Below are positions 26,165 to 34,404 of a stretch of DNA of 42,884 bases, piece by piece. The number at the start of each line of letters is the position of its first letter. Position 1 is the first letter of the stretch. The DNA comes from Treponema sp. UBA3813 (GTDB taxonomy: Bacteria > Spirochaetota > Spirochaetia > Treponematales > Treponemataceae): the NCBI GenBank assembly GCA_002368605.1, contig DFEB01000065.1, forward strand, positions 1-42,884. The letters run 5' to 3'. The notes under the pieces were generated by a model, which was not told the origin of the DNA, did no database searches, and saw only the letters and a list, made by a program, of their open reading frames with translations. A program made the translations under genes and the position numbers.

Positions 26165-26941
26165 TCACATTGAAGAAAGAACAATGATAACGACATCAGC
26201 CAGAATAATTCCGACAAAAGACTTTGAAACAGCCTGAATTCCAGCGACAGGAATTTCGGTAGAGGCGCGCTCGACATTAAAACCATAGTAGGTCGCAATA
26301 ATTGAGACAATCATGCCAAAAATAAAACTTTTCAGCATTGAAGTGATAATCGTAAAGGCAGAGACCGTTTTCAACAGGTTCGTTACATAGCCGGCCGAAC
26401 CAAGGGGACTAATAAATTGTGAGATAAGAGCCGGGCCAAGGAGTCCGCAGAGAGAAAAATAAAGATTCAAAAAAAACATAGAAAGTGTCACTCCTAAAAA
26501 ACGCGGAGCGACAAGGTAATCTATAGGGTCAATTCCGCAGGCGACATAGCTTTCGATTTGATGCGAAGTGACCATTCCTCCAAGTTCGGTGGCTATAGCA
26601 GTTGCCGAACGGGCGATGACTACAAAGGCAACCAGGACAGGTCCAAGCTCCCGCATAATCAAAAGGGATAAAAGCCCATAAATCAAAGATTCCTGACCAA
26701 TTGACTGCAAGAAAGAATAACCGATAATGAACATGGCAGAACCAAAGGCTGCCGAAAGGACTACGACAATGGGAAGGGCTTCAATAAAAGTGAACAAAAG
26801 CTGCATGACAAGAACTTTTCGAGCAGCCTTTTCTCTCTTTAAAAATCCGGTCGTACCAACAAAGACCTTTCCGATGTATCCCAAAAGATAAGGCAGAGAG
26901 ACAAAATAAGAAGAGACCAAAAATCCGATTTTTTTTAGCAT
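26165..26941 (-). CDS. mlaE: MlaE-type ABC permease (phospholipid transport)
   Basis: 258 residues from the ATG at 26941. A TTG at 27025 is in frame, but it would add a non-conserved 28 residues. Several membrane helices and the family core are present: FIEALPIVVVLSAAFGSAM, LIMRELGPVLVAFVVIARSATAIATELGGM, QIESYVACGIDPIDYLVAPR and the AVSKSFVGIILADVVIIVLSS end. Inner-membrane half of the MCE transporter with MlaF and MlaD. First gene of a nine-gene minus-strand operon. No Shine-Dalgarno is visible; a UUCG hairpin abuts the start codon. Confidence 0.88.
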   Translation of the reverse strand: MLKKIGFLVSSYFVSLPYLLGYIGKVFVGTTGFLKREKAARKVLVMQLLFTFIEALPIVVVLSAAFGSAMFIIGYSFLQSIGQESLIYGLLSLLIMRELGPVLVAFVVIARSATAIATELGGMVTSHQIESYVACGIDPIDYLVAPRFLGVTLSMFFLNLYFSLCGLLGPALISQFISPLGSAGYVTNLLKTVSAFTIITSMLKSFIFGMIVSIIATYYGFNVERASTEIPVAGIQAVSKSFVGIILADVVIIVLSSM

Positions 26942-26943
26942 AA

Positions 26944-26966
26944 AAAAGCCGTCCGAAGAGGCTTTT
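26944..26966 (-). terminator. UUCG hairpin with U-run just before mlaE
   Basis: Minus strand: AAAAGCC, TC-TTCG-GA, a bulged C, GGCTTTT, then TT and the ATG. The stem has nine pairs, a UUCG tetraloop and a U-run, i.e. the look of an intrinsic terminator. It ends three bases before the start codon. It could stop antisense transcripts coming from glgC or modulate mlaE initiation. It overlaps the predicted start of the mlaE transcript, so its role depends on where transcription begins. Confidence 0.45.
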
Positions 26967-26994
26967 ACTATAATAGCACACTTTTTTTTATCAA
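26967..26994 (-). promoter_or_regulatory. Candidate mlaE operon promoter
   Basis: Minus strand TTGATA (26994-26989), 16 bases, then TATAGT (26972-26967), five of six matches in the -10. It would start the transcript near 26960, leaving a leader of about 20 bases. It shares the 160-base intergenic region with the divergent glgC promoter. Confidence 0.5.
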
Positions 26995-27019
26995 ACCACA
27001 AAATTCTGCTAGAAATAAT

Positions 27020-27048
27020 TTGCAATCTCCTTTTTTTGGGGTTATGAT
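27020..27048 (+). promoter_or_regulatory. Candidate glgC promoter
   Basis: TTGCAA (27020-27025), 17 bases, TATGAT (27043-27048), giving a leader of about 46 bases with AGGAG before the glgC ATG. The -10 matches five of six bases and the -35 four of six. Confidence 0.45.
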
Positions 27049-27100
27049 TATTGAATAGACATTAAAAATACACAATTAAATTTTCAGGAGCGTATACATT

Positions 27101-28411
27101 ATGGCAAATTCAAAAGAACCACGAGTTTTGGCAATCATCTTGGGCGGCGGTAAAGGAACACGGCTTTACCCTCTTACAAAAGAACGCTCCAAGCCGGCAG
27201 TTCCTTTCGGTGGCAAATACCGAATCGTTGACATTCCAATCTCAAACTGTATCAATTCAGGCTACCGCAAGATTTATCTTCTCACGCAGTTTAACTCGGC
27301 TTCACTACACCACCACATCACAAGCTCATACAATTTCGACCATTTCTCAAAGGGCTTCGTAGAGATTCTGGCAGCAGAGCAAACACTGGAACACTCAGGC
27401 TGGTTTGAGGGCACGGCAGACGCAGTCCGAAAAAACATGGTTCACTTCCGCTCACAGAACCCGACCCACTACATCATTCTCTCTGGCGATCAGCTCTACC
27501 GCATGGATCTCAAGGCCTTCATGGACAGTCATATCGCAAGCGGCGCTGACATCACGATTGCCACCACAGCCGTAAACGAACGGGACGCAACTGGTTTCGG
27601 CATCATGAAAATCGACAACAAGCAGGCCATCACTGAATTCATCGAAAAACCATCAGTCGATGTCTTAAAGAGCGGCAACTGGAAGATTCCCGCAAATGCC
27701 CGCGGAGACTTGCCGGCCGAAAAGGAATATCTCGCCTCAATGGGCATCTACATCTTCAACGCAAAAACAATGGAAGAAATGCTGGACAACGAATTCACTG
27801 ACTTCGGCAAAGAGATTATCCCCCGCGCAATCAAAAACAAAAAGGTCAACTCATACATCTTCGACGGCTACTGGGAAGACATCGGTACAATCCGCAGCTT
27901 CTACAACTCAACCTTGGATCTCACCCTTGACCATCCTCCATTCAACTTCTACGACGCGGACGCACCGATTTACACACACATGCGAAACCTTCCGCCGCCA
28001 AAAGTCAACGGGGCTCCGCACATCGAAAATTCCCTTCTCACAGAAGGATGTATGATCATCAACGCAAAGTCAATCACAAAATCTGTCATTGGCGTAAGGA
28101 CGATTATCCGAGAAGGCAGCGAGCTTGACGGCGTAATCACTATGGGCGCAGATTTCTACGAAAACGAAGAGGCAAAAGCCGACAACAAAAAGGAAGGTCG
28201 TCCAAACATTGGAATCGGAAAGAACTGTAAGATTGCAAAAGCCATCATCGACAAAGACGCGGCTATCGGTGACAACTGTAGCATCAATGTAAGCGGCAAA
28301 GTCTACCCTGACGGCGAAAACAAACTCGACAACGGAGTTTCATTCTATAGTTCAGAGGGAATCATCGTCATCCGAAAAGGCGCGGTCATCCCGTCTGGCA
28401 CAGTAATTTAA
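27101..28411 (+). CDS. glgC: Glucose-1-phosphate adenylyltransferase (ADP-glucose pyrophosphorylase)
   Basis: Makes ADP-glucose from glucose-1-phosphate and ATP, the committed step of glycogen synthesis. 436 residues, with LGGGKGTRLYPLTKERSKPAVPFGGKYR split over 14-41 as nucleotide-binding loop, FVEILAAEQT (86-95), GTADAVR and SGDQLYRMD (about 126-134). The sugar-binding VEKP-like block is FIEKPS, and a left-handed beta-helix follows (about 300-436). AGGAG lies 11 bases before the ATG. No other glycogen gene is in view. It is coupled to the following J-domain gene through TAATG. Lack of this enzyme in T. pallidum fits a commensal, carbohydrate-storing treponeme. Confidence 0.95.
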   Translation: MANSKEPRVLAIILGGGKGTRLYPLTKERSKPAVPFGGKYRIVDIPISNCINSGYRKIYLLTQFNSASLHHHITSSYNFDHFSKGFVEILAAEQTLEHSGWFEGTADAVRKNMVHFRSQNPTHYIILSGDQLYRMDLKAFMDSHIASGADITIATTAVNERDATGFGIMKIDNKQAITEFIEKPSVDVLKSGNWKIPANARGDLPAEKEYLASMGIYIFNAKTMEEMLDNEFTDFGKEIIPRAIKNKKVNSYIFDGYWEDIGTIRSFYNSTLDLTLDHPPFNFYDADAPIYTHMRNLPPPKVNGAPHIENSLLTEGCMIINAKSITKSVIGVRTIIREGSELDGVITMGADFYENEEAKADNKKEGRPNIGIGKNCKIAKAIIDKDAAIGDNCSINVSGKVYPDGENKLDNGVSFYSSEGIIVIRKGAVIPSGTVI

Positions 28412-28824
28412 TGACAATGTTCGACAAGCTGGGCGATTTGCTCAGCGAAGCCCTCGAAAAGGGTGAACTTCCAAAATCCGGGGAGACTTCTCAAAACGAA
28501 AGAATTGAGAATACATTCTCGGATTTTAATTTTATACAAAAAGAAGCAGAAAAAGCATCTCCCCCGCCCGCTCAAAAAACAAAAAAAAGGATTCCTGCCG
28601 AAATCAAGGCGGCATTTGATTTTATCGGAATAAGCGAAGAGGCGGATTTTGACTCGGCAAAAAGAATCTACCGCGAAAAATTAATGTATTATCATCCCGA
28701 CAGGCGAAACGATAATCCAGTTTTACAAAAAGTAGCGAAAGAAAAAACTGCACAACTCTTAAAAGAATGGAAACTAATCGAAAACTGGTACGAATCAAAT
28801 AAAGCAAAAAAATTAAAATCCTAA
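28411..28824 (+). CDS. Short J-domain (DnaJ-like) protein
   Basis: 137 residues. The C-terminal half (about 65-130) is a J domain: FDFIGISEEADFDSAKRIYREKLMYYHPD with HPD at 95-97, followed by a helix around AKEKTAQLLKEWKLIE. The N-terminal 60 residues are charged and probably disordered. J domains stimulate DnaK ATPase; there is no zinc or substrate domain, so it should be a specialised co-chaperone. The ATG sits on the last base of the glgC stop, which suggests a client or function linked to glycogen metabolism; this is inference. Its 3' end overlaps the minus-strand neighbour by 12 bases. Confidence 0.75.
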   Translation: MTMFDKLGDLLSEALEKGELPKSGETSQNERIENTFSDFNFIQKEAEKASPPPAQKTKKRIPAEIKAAFDFIGISEEADFDSAKRIYREKLMYYHPDRRNDNPVLQKVAKEKTAQLLKEWKLIENWYESNKAKKLKS

Positions 28825-29559
28825 GTCCATATCAATAACAAGCTGCACTTCTGTCGTGGAACTATTCAATTCACGCGCAATTTCCTCTACTGAATGACCG
28901 GCATAATGCAAATCCCTGACAAGCTCACCGAATTTCTTTTGCGGATGTATAGGATCGTCCGCATAGCTCACATTTCCACCAATAACAGGAACACTGGCAT
29001 ACGAAGAGCCGTCACTTTCAACGGTAAAAGTAGTACCTGTATCAGAGACAATGCTCTTGTTATCATCGGCCTCTGCCTGTTCAAACAAATCACCCTGAAC
29101 ATCACGACCATGCTTAACATGCCGATTTCCTTCATCAGTTATCTCATAACGATTTCCCGACTGCAAGCCTGCTGAAATATTCTGAGTTTGAAGATACTTT
29201 TGAGCTGCCCTTTCAGAAGCTGAAAATCCAGACTGAGATGATTTTTTCGCATTAACAACTGAATCGATTTTTTGCTGATAAGAAAGAGCACTTTTCTGGC
29301 TTTCTATTTCTCGTTTTGCCGTCTCAATATGCCGGTCAGCTTCTGCAACAACAAGTTTAAGCTGTTTGATTCTATCCTCGATGAGTTCAATGTTTCGGCC
29401 GGCATTTCTGTTCATATCAGCAATCATATTATCCATTTCTTCCCTGGTCGAAGCGATGATATCATCTGTAGAAAAAAGCTTCTTGAATTTTAGGATAATC
29501 GTAATCCAAAGGCTTATATTCAATACACAAAAAAAAGCCGCAATAAAAACAACTGCCAT
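28813..29559 (-). CDS. Membrane-anchored coiled-coil protein with DUF6115-like tail (SwrB-like)
   Basis: 248 residues. An N-terminal membrane helix (2-23), a coiled coil (about 35-105: MDNMIADMNRNAGRNIELIEDRIKQ), a low-complexity middle, and a C-terminal HTH-like piece (about 212-245: GELVRDLHYAGHSVEEIARELN, then TTEVQLVIDM). The tail has the look of the DUF6115/SwrB domain found at the end of Bacillus and spirochaete flagellar operons. SwrB helps assemble the flagellar type III export complex. It is the last gene of the motility group here. AAAGG lies before the ATG, which follows the 110-residue gene. Confidence 0.62.
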   Translation of the reverse strand: MAVVFIAAFFCVLNISLWITIILKFKKLFSTDDIIASTREEMDNMIADMNRNAGRNIELIEDRIKQLKLVVAEADRHIETAKREIESQKSALSYQQKIDSVVNAKKSSQSGFSASERAAQKYLQTQNISAGLQSGNRYEITDEGNRHVKHGRDVQGDLFEQAEADDNKSIVSDTGTTFTVESDGSSYASVPVIGGNVSYADDPIHPQKKFGELVRDLHYAGHSVEEIARELNSSTTEVQLVIDMDLGF

Positions 29560-29565
29560 TAGTTA

Positions 29566-29898
29566 TTACCTTTCAATATCAATATGAATGCCTAGATAAG
29601 ACTCGCGGATTTCTGACTCTCGCCGCGGAAGCCCCTCTTCCTGATTATCTTTTTGTTTTTTCTTTGAAGAGGCTCCGCCACCGCTTCCTTGATGCCCCTC
29701 ATCGTTTATTCCGCTTGACTTCGCCTCATTATCTGCAGCCTTATGAACTTGAGCCGCTTTCTCTGCATTTTGCTGAATTATCTTTGATTCCTGAAGCTGC
29801 TGCGCAAGCACCACTCCTTGTTGCTGATGAGAAACGGTTCGGGCTACATTGTTCATATTTGCATACATTGTCTGCAAATCAAGCGGCGAAACACTCAT
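29566..29898 (-). CDS. Small protein of the spirochaete motility operon, function unknown
   Basis: 110 residues: a helical, Gln-rich N-terminus (about 1-50), a Gly/Ser/Lys-rich linker (65-85) and a terminal ESYLGIHIDIER motif. I recall comparable small proteins after FapA in flagellar operons but know no function. Soluble, no signal peptide. Its ATG overlaps the last base of the fapA stop, so translation is coupled, and its stop lies six bases before the SwrB-like gene. Confidence 0.6.
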   Translation of the reverse strand: MSVSPLDLQTMYANMNNVARTVSHQQQGVVLAQQLQESKIIQQNAEKAAQVHKAADNEAKSSGINDEGHQGSGGGASSKKKQKDNQEEGLPRRESEIRESYLGIHIDIER

Positions 29899-31862
29899 TA
29901 GCTATAACCCTCCGGACCTTTTATATCATCCATATTAGGTTGCTCATATTTTCCGCGCCGAACAAATCCGTTTTCGTAGAAGAATGTAACACTCTTCGTA
30001 TCTGCTCTAACCTCGTCTTTTTCGTCACGAACAAAGATTTTCACGCCGGAATAAACAGTTCCTGACGCATAAACTTTTCCGATATTTTTGAGTTCCCGAA
30101 GCCGAGCCTGAATCTGCTCAATTTCTTCATTATATTTAATATTCTCTTCAATTATTTCATTCTTCTGCTCATTGAGAGATACAAGACTCTCTTCTTTTTC
30201 TTTTGGAAGAGACTTTCGTACCTTTTTCATATTTTCAAGAGTTGAAATATTAAGCTCAAGTTCATCAAGTTGCTTAATATTGTTATTCTGCATCTCAAGC
30301 AACTCTTCCAATCTCTTTTTAGCCCTCGGATCGAAACCTACAGAAATAGTTGTTTCCGTACCACCGCCTTCAGAGCCAATATTCTTAGCAATAACGGCCT
30401 CTGTAGCAAAAACATTTCCGCCCGTAATCTGGGCTCGTTTTCCATTAAGTATAATGCGTTTTTGGGCCGAGACCTCACTGTTCATGATTGAGTCTGTTAC
30501 AATGACATTTTCTTCAACCTGAACAGTTGTATTCTGAATGAATTTTGCCCAAAGAGAGCCGCCACAGACGATTTTTCCTTCGTCTCGACCGATGATACCT
30601 GAAGAAACGATGATATCGCCGTCCGATTCAAGCGTACACTTTCCGACAGTGCCAGAGACTTCGATATTTCCAGAAGCCTTGACATTGAATCCATCTTCGA
30701 CCGCACCTTTGACAATAACAGTTCCGAGGAAGGTAATGTTTCCTGTTTTGATATTGACGCCATCGACTTCCATAATTGGCTCAACACAAATTTTATCATT
30801 TATAAGAAGAACCTGACCGTTGGCATCTGCAAGAATCGTGCGTCCATCCGTATCGACACGGACATTTTTTCCAAGAGGGAGCTGGATATCCTTGCCATTT
30901 TTCGCCTCAAGATAACGACCGTAAAGCGTCTTTCCAGCCTTTCCCTGCTCTGCAAGCATTTTCTGCGCAAGCGGTTGTCCTTCGACTACATTCTGGATAA
31001 GGTTAAGTTCCTTAAAATCGACCTGACCATTCGCCGCCTGTTTTGCGCGAAGTTTTGATCGGTCTGTCTCAAAGTTGTATGTAATATAAGCGTCTTTTCC
31101 GTCAATCGGCAAAATTGCTTCAGCAACAACGACTGGTTCATTATAAATCGGGCGATCGACAAGAGCCTGAATTTTCTCTTTTGAGATGCCGGCGACAACT
31201 CCTTGCTGCCCAAGGGCCTTTTCAATTGCTTCGGCCGTTACATCAGCTCCGCCCAAAGACGGAGGATTGATTGTTGCCGTTGCCTTTAACTCATCGCTTG
31301 AAATGTCAATAACGAAAATCGCGTCGGCAGAGGCCTCATGATTGTACTCTCCGACAGCTTTATACTCATCATCAGTTCCGTTTTTGACAAGCGAGCGAAC
31401 AAGGTCTTCATCAAAACTCTTTGTATCAGGGCGTTGCAAATCTTCAATGACAACATCCTCAATGACAGGAACTCCTTCACCCACAGGCAAAGTAACCTTG
31501 AGCATGATTTCTGGACCAAAATGATGGATAAAGTATTCGCCGTTTTTTGAAACAATTTTTTCGATATTCTCTTCGTCTTCTGATTCGATAATCTCGCCGT
31601 TCTTACCCACAACGACTTTTTTAACCATGTCAGGATTCTGATAAACTTTCAAAAACCAGGGTTTCTTTGCAATTCCTAAAAAACCATCAAAACCTCGCTC
31701 GATGACTTCATACTCAAGATTAGAAACTTTCGTATCAAACTGCACGGCAGCATCAGCCAAAGCCTCGTCGAGCGTATCGGCACGCACCTCAACACACTCA
31801 ATATCTTTGTCTTTTGAGAGAAAGTCTGCCATATCCTTGCGAATTATTTCGAGCGTTATCAT
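29898..31862 (-). CDS. fapA: FapA (DUF342) with N-terminal Jag-like domain
   Basis: 654 residues. The first 60 residues (VEVRADTLDEALADAAVQF, then YEVIERGFDGFLGIAKKPW) look like a Jag_N domain as in KhpB/EloR. Residues about 120-420 hold the FapA part, with KTLYGRYLEA and GKNVR, and then polymerising-like beta-helix turns (TVIVKGAVEDGFNVKASGNI, IEVSGTVGKCTLESDGDI). A coiled coil (520-610) and a short beta tail complete it. FapA/DUF342 proteins occur in flagellar and polar-assembly clusters and probably act as scaffolds. It sits between fliA and the small gene, as in other treponemes. The Jag-like fusion links it to RNA-binding regulators of cell elongation. Confidence 0.72.
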   Translation of the reverse strand: MITLEIIRKDMADFLSKDKDIECVEVRADTLDEALADAAVQFDTKVSNLEYEVIERGFDGFLGIAKKPWFLKVYQNPDMVKKVVVGKNGEIIESEDEENIEKIVSKNGEYFIHHFGPEIMLKVTLPVGEGVPVIEDVVIEDLQRPDTKSFDEDLVRSLVKNGTDDEYKAVGEYNHEASADAIFVIDISSDELKATATINPPSLGGADVTAEAIEKALGQQGVVAGISKEKIQALVDRPIYNEPVVVAEAILPIDGKDAYITYNFETDRSKLRAKQAANGQVDFKELNLIQNVVEGQPLAQKMLAEQGKAGKTLYGRYLEAKNGKDIQLPLGKNVRVDTDGRTILADANGQVLLINDKICVEPIMEVDGVNIKTGNITFLGTVIVKGAVEDGFNVKASGNIEVSGTVGKCTLESDGDIIVSSGIIGRDEGKIVCGGSLWAKFIQNTTVQVEENVIVTDSIMNSEVSAQKRIILNGKRAQITGGNVFATEAVIAKNIGSEGGGTETTISVGFDPRAKKRLEELLEMQNNNIKQLDELELNISTLENMKKVRKSLPKEKEESLVSLNEQKNEIIEENIKYNEEIEQIQARLRELKNIGKVYASGTVYSGVKIFVRDEKDEVRADTKSVTFFYENGFVRRGKYEQPNMDDIKGPEGYS

Positions 31863-31868
31863 AAAAAA

Positions 31869-32666
31869 TTAGAAAATTCCCTTTCTGAAATTAGTAAGTT
31901 TTGCACGCAGATGCAAGTTTGCGTTCGAATGAAGCTGTGAAATACGAGACTCGGACACATCGAGAACCTGACCGATTTCCTTAAATGTTAAGTCTTCATG
32001 ATAGTACAAAACAATGACCATTTTTTCTTTTTCGGGAAGCTCGTTAATTGCCTGTATGATGACCTTTCGAATTTCCTCACGCTCGACCTGAACATCAGGA
32101 TTAAGGCTCTGGGGGGATTCAATTGAATCTCCGATTGAAAGATGATCCGAATCATCTCCTGAATACCAGACATCATTGAGAGAAAGGACAGATGTACCGC
32201 TAACCTTCATAACCGTATGCTGGTACTCTTCCAAAGAGAGATTCATTTCTTTTGCTATTTCTTCATCAGTTGCAGGACGAGAAAGCCGTGACTCCAAACC
32301 CGCAATGACATCTTCGATTTCACGGGATTTCTGACGAACAGAACGAGGAACCCAGTCAAGCTGACGCATTTCATCAAAAATCGCACCACGGATTCGGGTA
32401 ACAGCATAAGTCTTGAATTTTACTTTTTTATCTAAATCGTATTTGCTAATTGCATCAAGAAGTCCGAACTGTCCGAAACCGACCAAATCATCGAATTCCA
32501 TGCTCGCTGGCAGACCAACCGAAACCTTACCGGCAACATATTTTACCAAAGGCATATACTTTCGGATGATTTTGTCGCGCAGAGCCGCAGATTTGGTCTT
32601 TTTAAATTCTTCCCAAAGTGCGTCTTCTTCTTCATCATTAATAATTTGCGTTTTTGTATTATCCAT
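31869..32666 (-). CDS. fliA: Flagellar RNA polymerase sigma factor (FliA/WhiG, sigma-28)
   Basis: 265 residues from the ATG at 32666; an in-frame GTG at 32672 lies too close to the AAAGG to be used. Region 2 is EFDDLVGFGQFGLLDAISKYD with GAIFDEMRQLDWVPRS; region 3 is IEDVIAGLESRLSRPATDEEIA; region 4 is LPEKEKMVIVLYYHEDLTFKEIGQVLDVSESRISQ. The set identifies a sigma-28 with no region 1. It directs transcription of late flagellar genes such as flagellin and chemotaxis. It is encoded between the disordered membrane protein and fapA, separated by nine and six bases. Confidence 0.93.
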   Translation of the reverse strand: MDNTKTQIINDEEEDALWEEFKKTKSAALRDKIIRKYMPLVKYVAGKVSVGLPASMEFDDLVGFGQFGLLDAISKYDLDKKVKFKTYAVTRIRGAIFDEMRQLDWVPRSVRQKSREIEDVIAGLESRLSRPATDEEIAKEMNLSLEEYQHTVMKVSGTSVLSLNDVWYSGDDSDHLSIGDSIESPQSLNPDVQVEREEIRKVIIQAINELPEKEKMVIVLYYHEDLTFKEIGQVLDVSESRISQLHSNANLHLRAKLTNFRKGIF

Positions 32667-32681
32667 ATTCACACCTTTGTA

Positions 32682-33461
32682 TTAATTATCCTGTGCCAAT
32701 AATGTCTGAATAGCTTTCGCCATAACATTTGTATCTCCGCTAACAGGCTGCTCTTTTAAAGGAGCTCCACCCGAAGCAAATTCCGAGTCGCTTACAACCT
32801 CATTTACAGAATCAAGAACAGAATCTGATGAGGAATCAGAGGGACTCTCACTCATCGAGCTGATATCAGGCAATTCGTCCAACTGCTCAATCGAATTTGA
32901 ATCAGCAGCAGGAGCCGAAGCAGGAGCGGGTTCTTGCTTTGACTGCGCCTGTGTATCAGCCAAACTTACTGGTTTAAATGAAGAATCATTCTGACCAGAA
33001 TTATTATCTACGGCAGCAGATGGCTGCACTGCAGGAGCTTCCTGTGGTGAAGGAGCCGCAGAAATACTTTCGGGACTTTTCGATTGGGCTTTGACAGGCT
33101 CTTCTTTTTTTACAGCTTCATCAGATTTAGCCAAATCACCGACATGTTTGCTCATAATCGTAAATTTTGGAGCCAAGCCATCATCAGAAAGATTTGAATC
33201 GTCAACAACAATATTTACGACACCGCCAGAAGTCGTTTTTTGGGAAACAGTTTCAGCCTCAGCAGAAAAACCGCCGTTATCATTGGAAAGAAATTTTTGA
33301 TACAGGAAAGTGACGCCGATGCAGAGAGCAGCAAAAACCAGCGCAAAGGAAAAAGCACGGATTAAAACATGCGAAAAACGGACATCGGAAAGCAATCCAA
33401 TAAAAAAAGACAGAAAAAACCCGATACAAGCCGAGACGCATATATTTTTCGGGTTTATCAT
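32682..33461 (-). CDS. Membrane protein with long disordered Ser/Ala/Pro-rich tail (flagellar operon)
   Basis: 259 residues. Two membrane helices (about 5-25 and 32-54) are followed by a cytoplasmic or periplasmic tail rich in Ser, Ala, Pro, Gln and Asp (about 115-240), with an ordered-looking strand near 78-105 (GVVNIVVDDSNLSDDGLAPKFT). It ends in a short helix (MAKAIQTLLAQ). No named domain recognised. The tail probably binds partners or spans a gap. It has its own promoter after flhG and precedes fliA, so it may belong to the early motility program. GGGAGG lies six bases before the ATG. Confidence 0.6.
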   Translation of the reverse strand: MINPKNICVSACIGFFLSFFIGLLSDVRFSHVLIRAFSFALVFAALCIGVTFLYQKFLSNDNGGFSAEAETVSQKTTSGGVVNIVVDDSNLSDDGLAPKFTIMSKHVGDLAKSDEAVKKEEPVKAQSKSPESISAAPSPQEAPAVQPSAAVDNNSGQNDSSFKPVSLADTQAQSKQEPAPASAPAADSNSIEQLDELPDISSMSESPSDSSSDSVLDSVNEVVSDSEFASGGAPLKEQPVSGDTNVMAKAIQTLLAQDN

Positions 33462-33479
33462 ATTTTCCTCCCATATAAG

Positions 33480-33508
33480 AGTTTAAATCAGAAAATTCAT
33501 TCGGTCAA
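33480..33508 (-). promoter_or_regulatory. Candidate promoter of the fliA sub-operon
   Basis: Minus strand TTGACC (33508-33503), 17 bases, TAAACT (33485-33480). It lies in the 95-base gap between flhG and the 259-residue gene and gives a leader of about 12 bases containing GGGAGG. It would let the sigma-28 gene be read apart from the export genes. Confidence 0.45.
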
Positions 33509-33556
33509 GTTTTTTATCATTTTTGCCGCCACTTTTCTGAAAAAGAACTGAAATAA

Positions 33557-34402
33557 CTAGTTTTTCCGCAAGAATTTTTTGAGGAAGCTGGAAACTCCTT
33601 CTGAAGTTCCATTATCGCTTTTCTCGATTCGTCCGACGATGTGCTTAATACACTGGGCAGGCTTTGAAGTCGGATTTACAACGATAAATGGCTTTTGTCG
33701 GATAACCGAAGCTTGAACGACCGGATCATCATATACGAAGCCGATATAATCCACCTTGTAGTTAAGGAATTGAGCGGCGATGTTTATGATTCGCTCTGAA
33801 ATGCGTTTTCCTTCGTCAGCAGAGTGAACGCGGTTTACAAGCAATTTAATGTTCGTCTCGCGGTCAACAAGCTCGGTGGTAATGATTTTGATGATGCCGT
33901 AGGCGTCGGTAATTGCCGTTGGCTCCGGAGTCGTGACGACATAAACCTCATCGGCGGCAGCGACAAACTGGAGAACATTGTTTGCGATACCAGCACCTGT
34001 ATCAATAAGGATGATGTCGGCGTTACCCAGCATAGCGAACTGCTTTGCGAAATAATCCAGCTCATCCACAGTGAGGTTAGCGATTTTTGAGAAACCGTTG
34101 GCTCCTGCGATAAATTTAATCCCGAATTCTGTGTCGGTGATGATTTCCTGCATGGTCTTCTGCTTGTTGATGACTTGCATGAGATTATACTGGGGGACGA
34201 TGTTCATAAGAACATTTACATTGGCCATTCCCAAGTCACCGTCAATAAGAATGACTTTCTTTCCCTGCTGGGCATAGGCAATCGCCATATTAACGGAAAG
34301 ATTTGACTTTCCGACACCGCCCTTACCGCTCGTAATAGCGATAATCCTTGTCTTGCGGTTATTAGACATCATTTCTTTGAGTTCCTGTGCCTGATCTTCC
34401 AT
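33557..34402 (-). CDS. flhG: FlhG/FleN flagellar number regulator (MinD-like ATPase)
   Basis: 281 residues. Deviant Walker A SGKGGVGKSNLSVNM (25-39), switch I region GDLGMANVNVL and Walker B IILIDTGAGI identify a MinD/ParA-type ATPase. A C-terminal amphipathic helix is probable. Works with FlhF to set the number and site of flagella; in spirochaetes it keeps the count of periplasmic flagella low. It follows flhF by two bases and has GGAGG-like signals before the ATG. Confidence 0.9.
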   Translation of the reverse strand: MEDQAQELKEMMSNNRKTRIIAITSGKGGVGKSNLSVNMAIAYAQQGKKVILIDGDLGMANVNVLMNIVPQYNLMQVINKQKTMQEIITDTEFGIKFIAGANGFSKIANLTVDELDYFAKQFAMLGNADIILIDTGAGIANNVLQFVAAADEVYVVTTPEPTAITDAYGIIKIITTELVDRETNIKLLVNRVHSADEGKRISERIINIAAQFLNYKVDYIGFVYDDPVVQASVIRQKPFIVVNPTSKPAQCIKHIVGRIEKSDNGTSEGVSSFLKKFLRKN

Positions 34403-34404
34403 AA

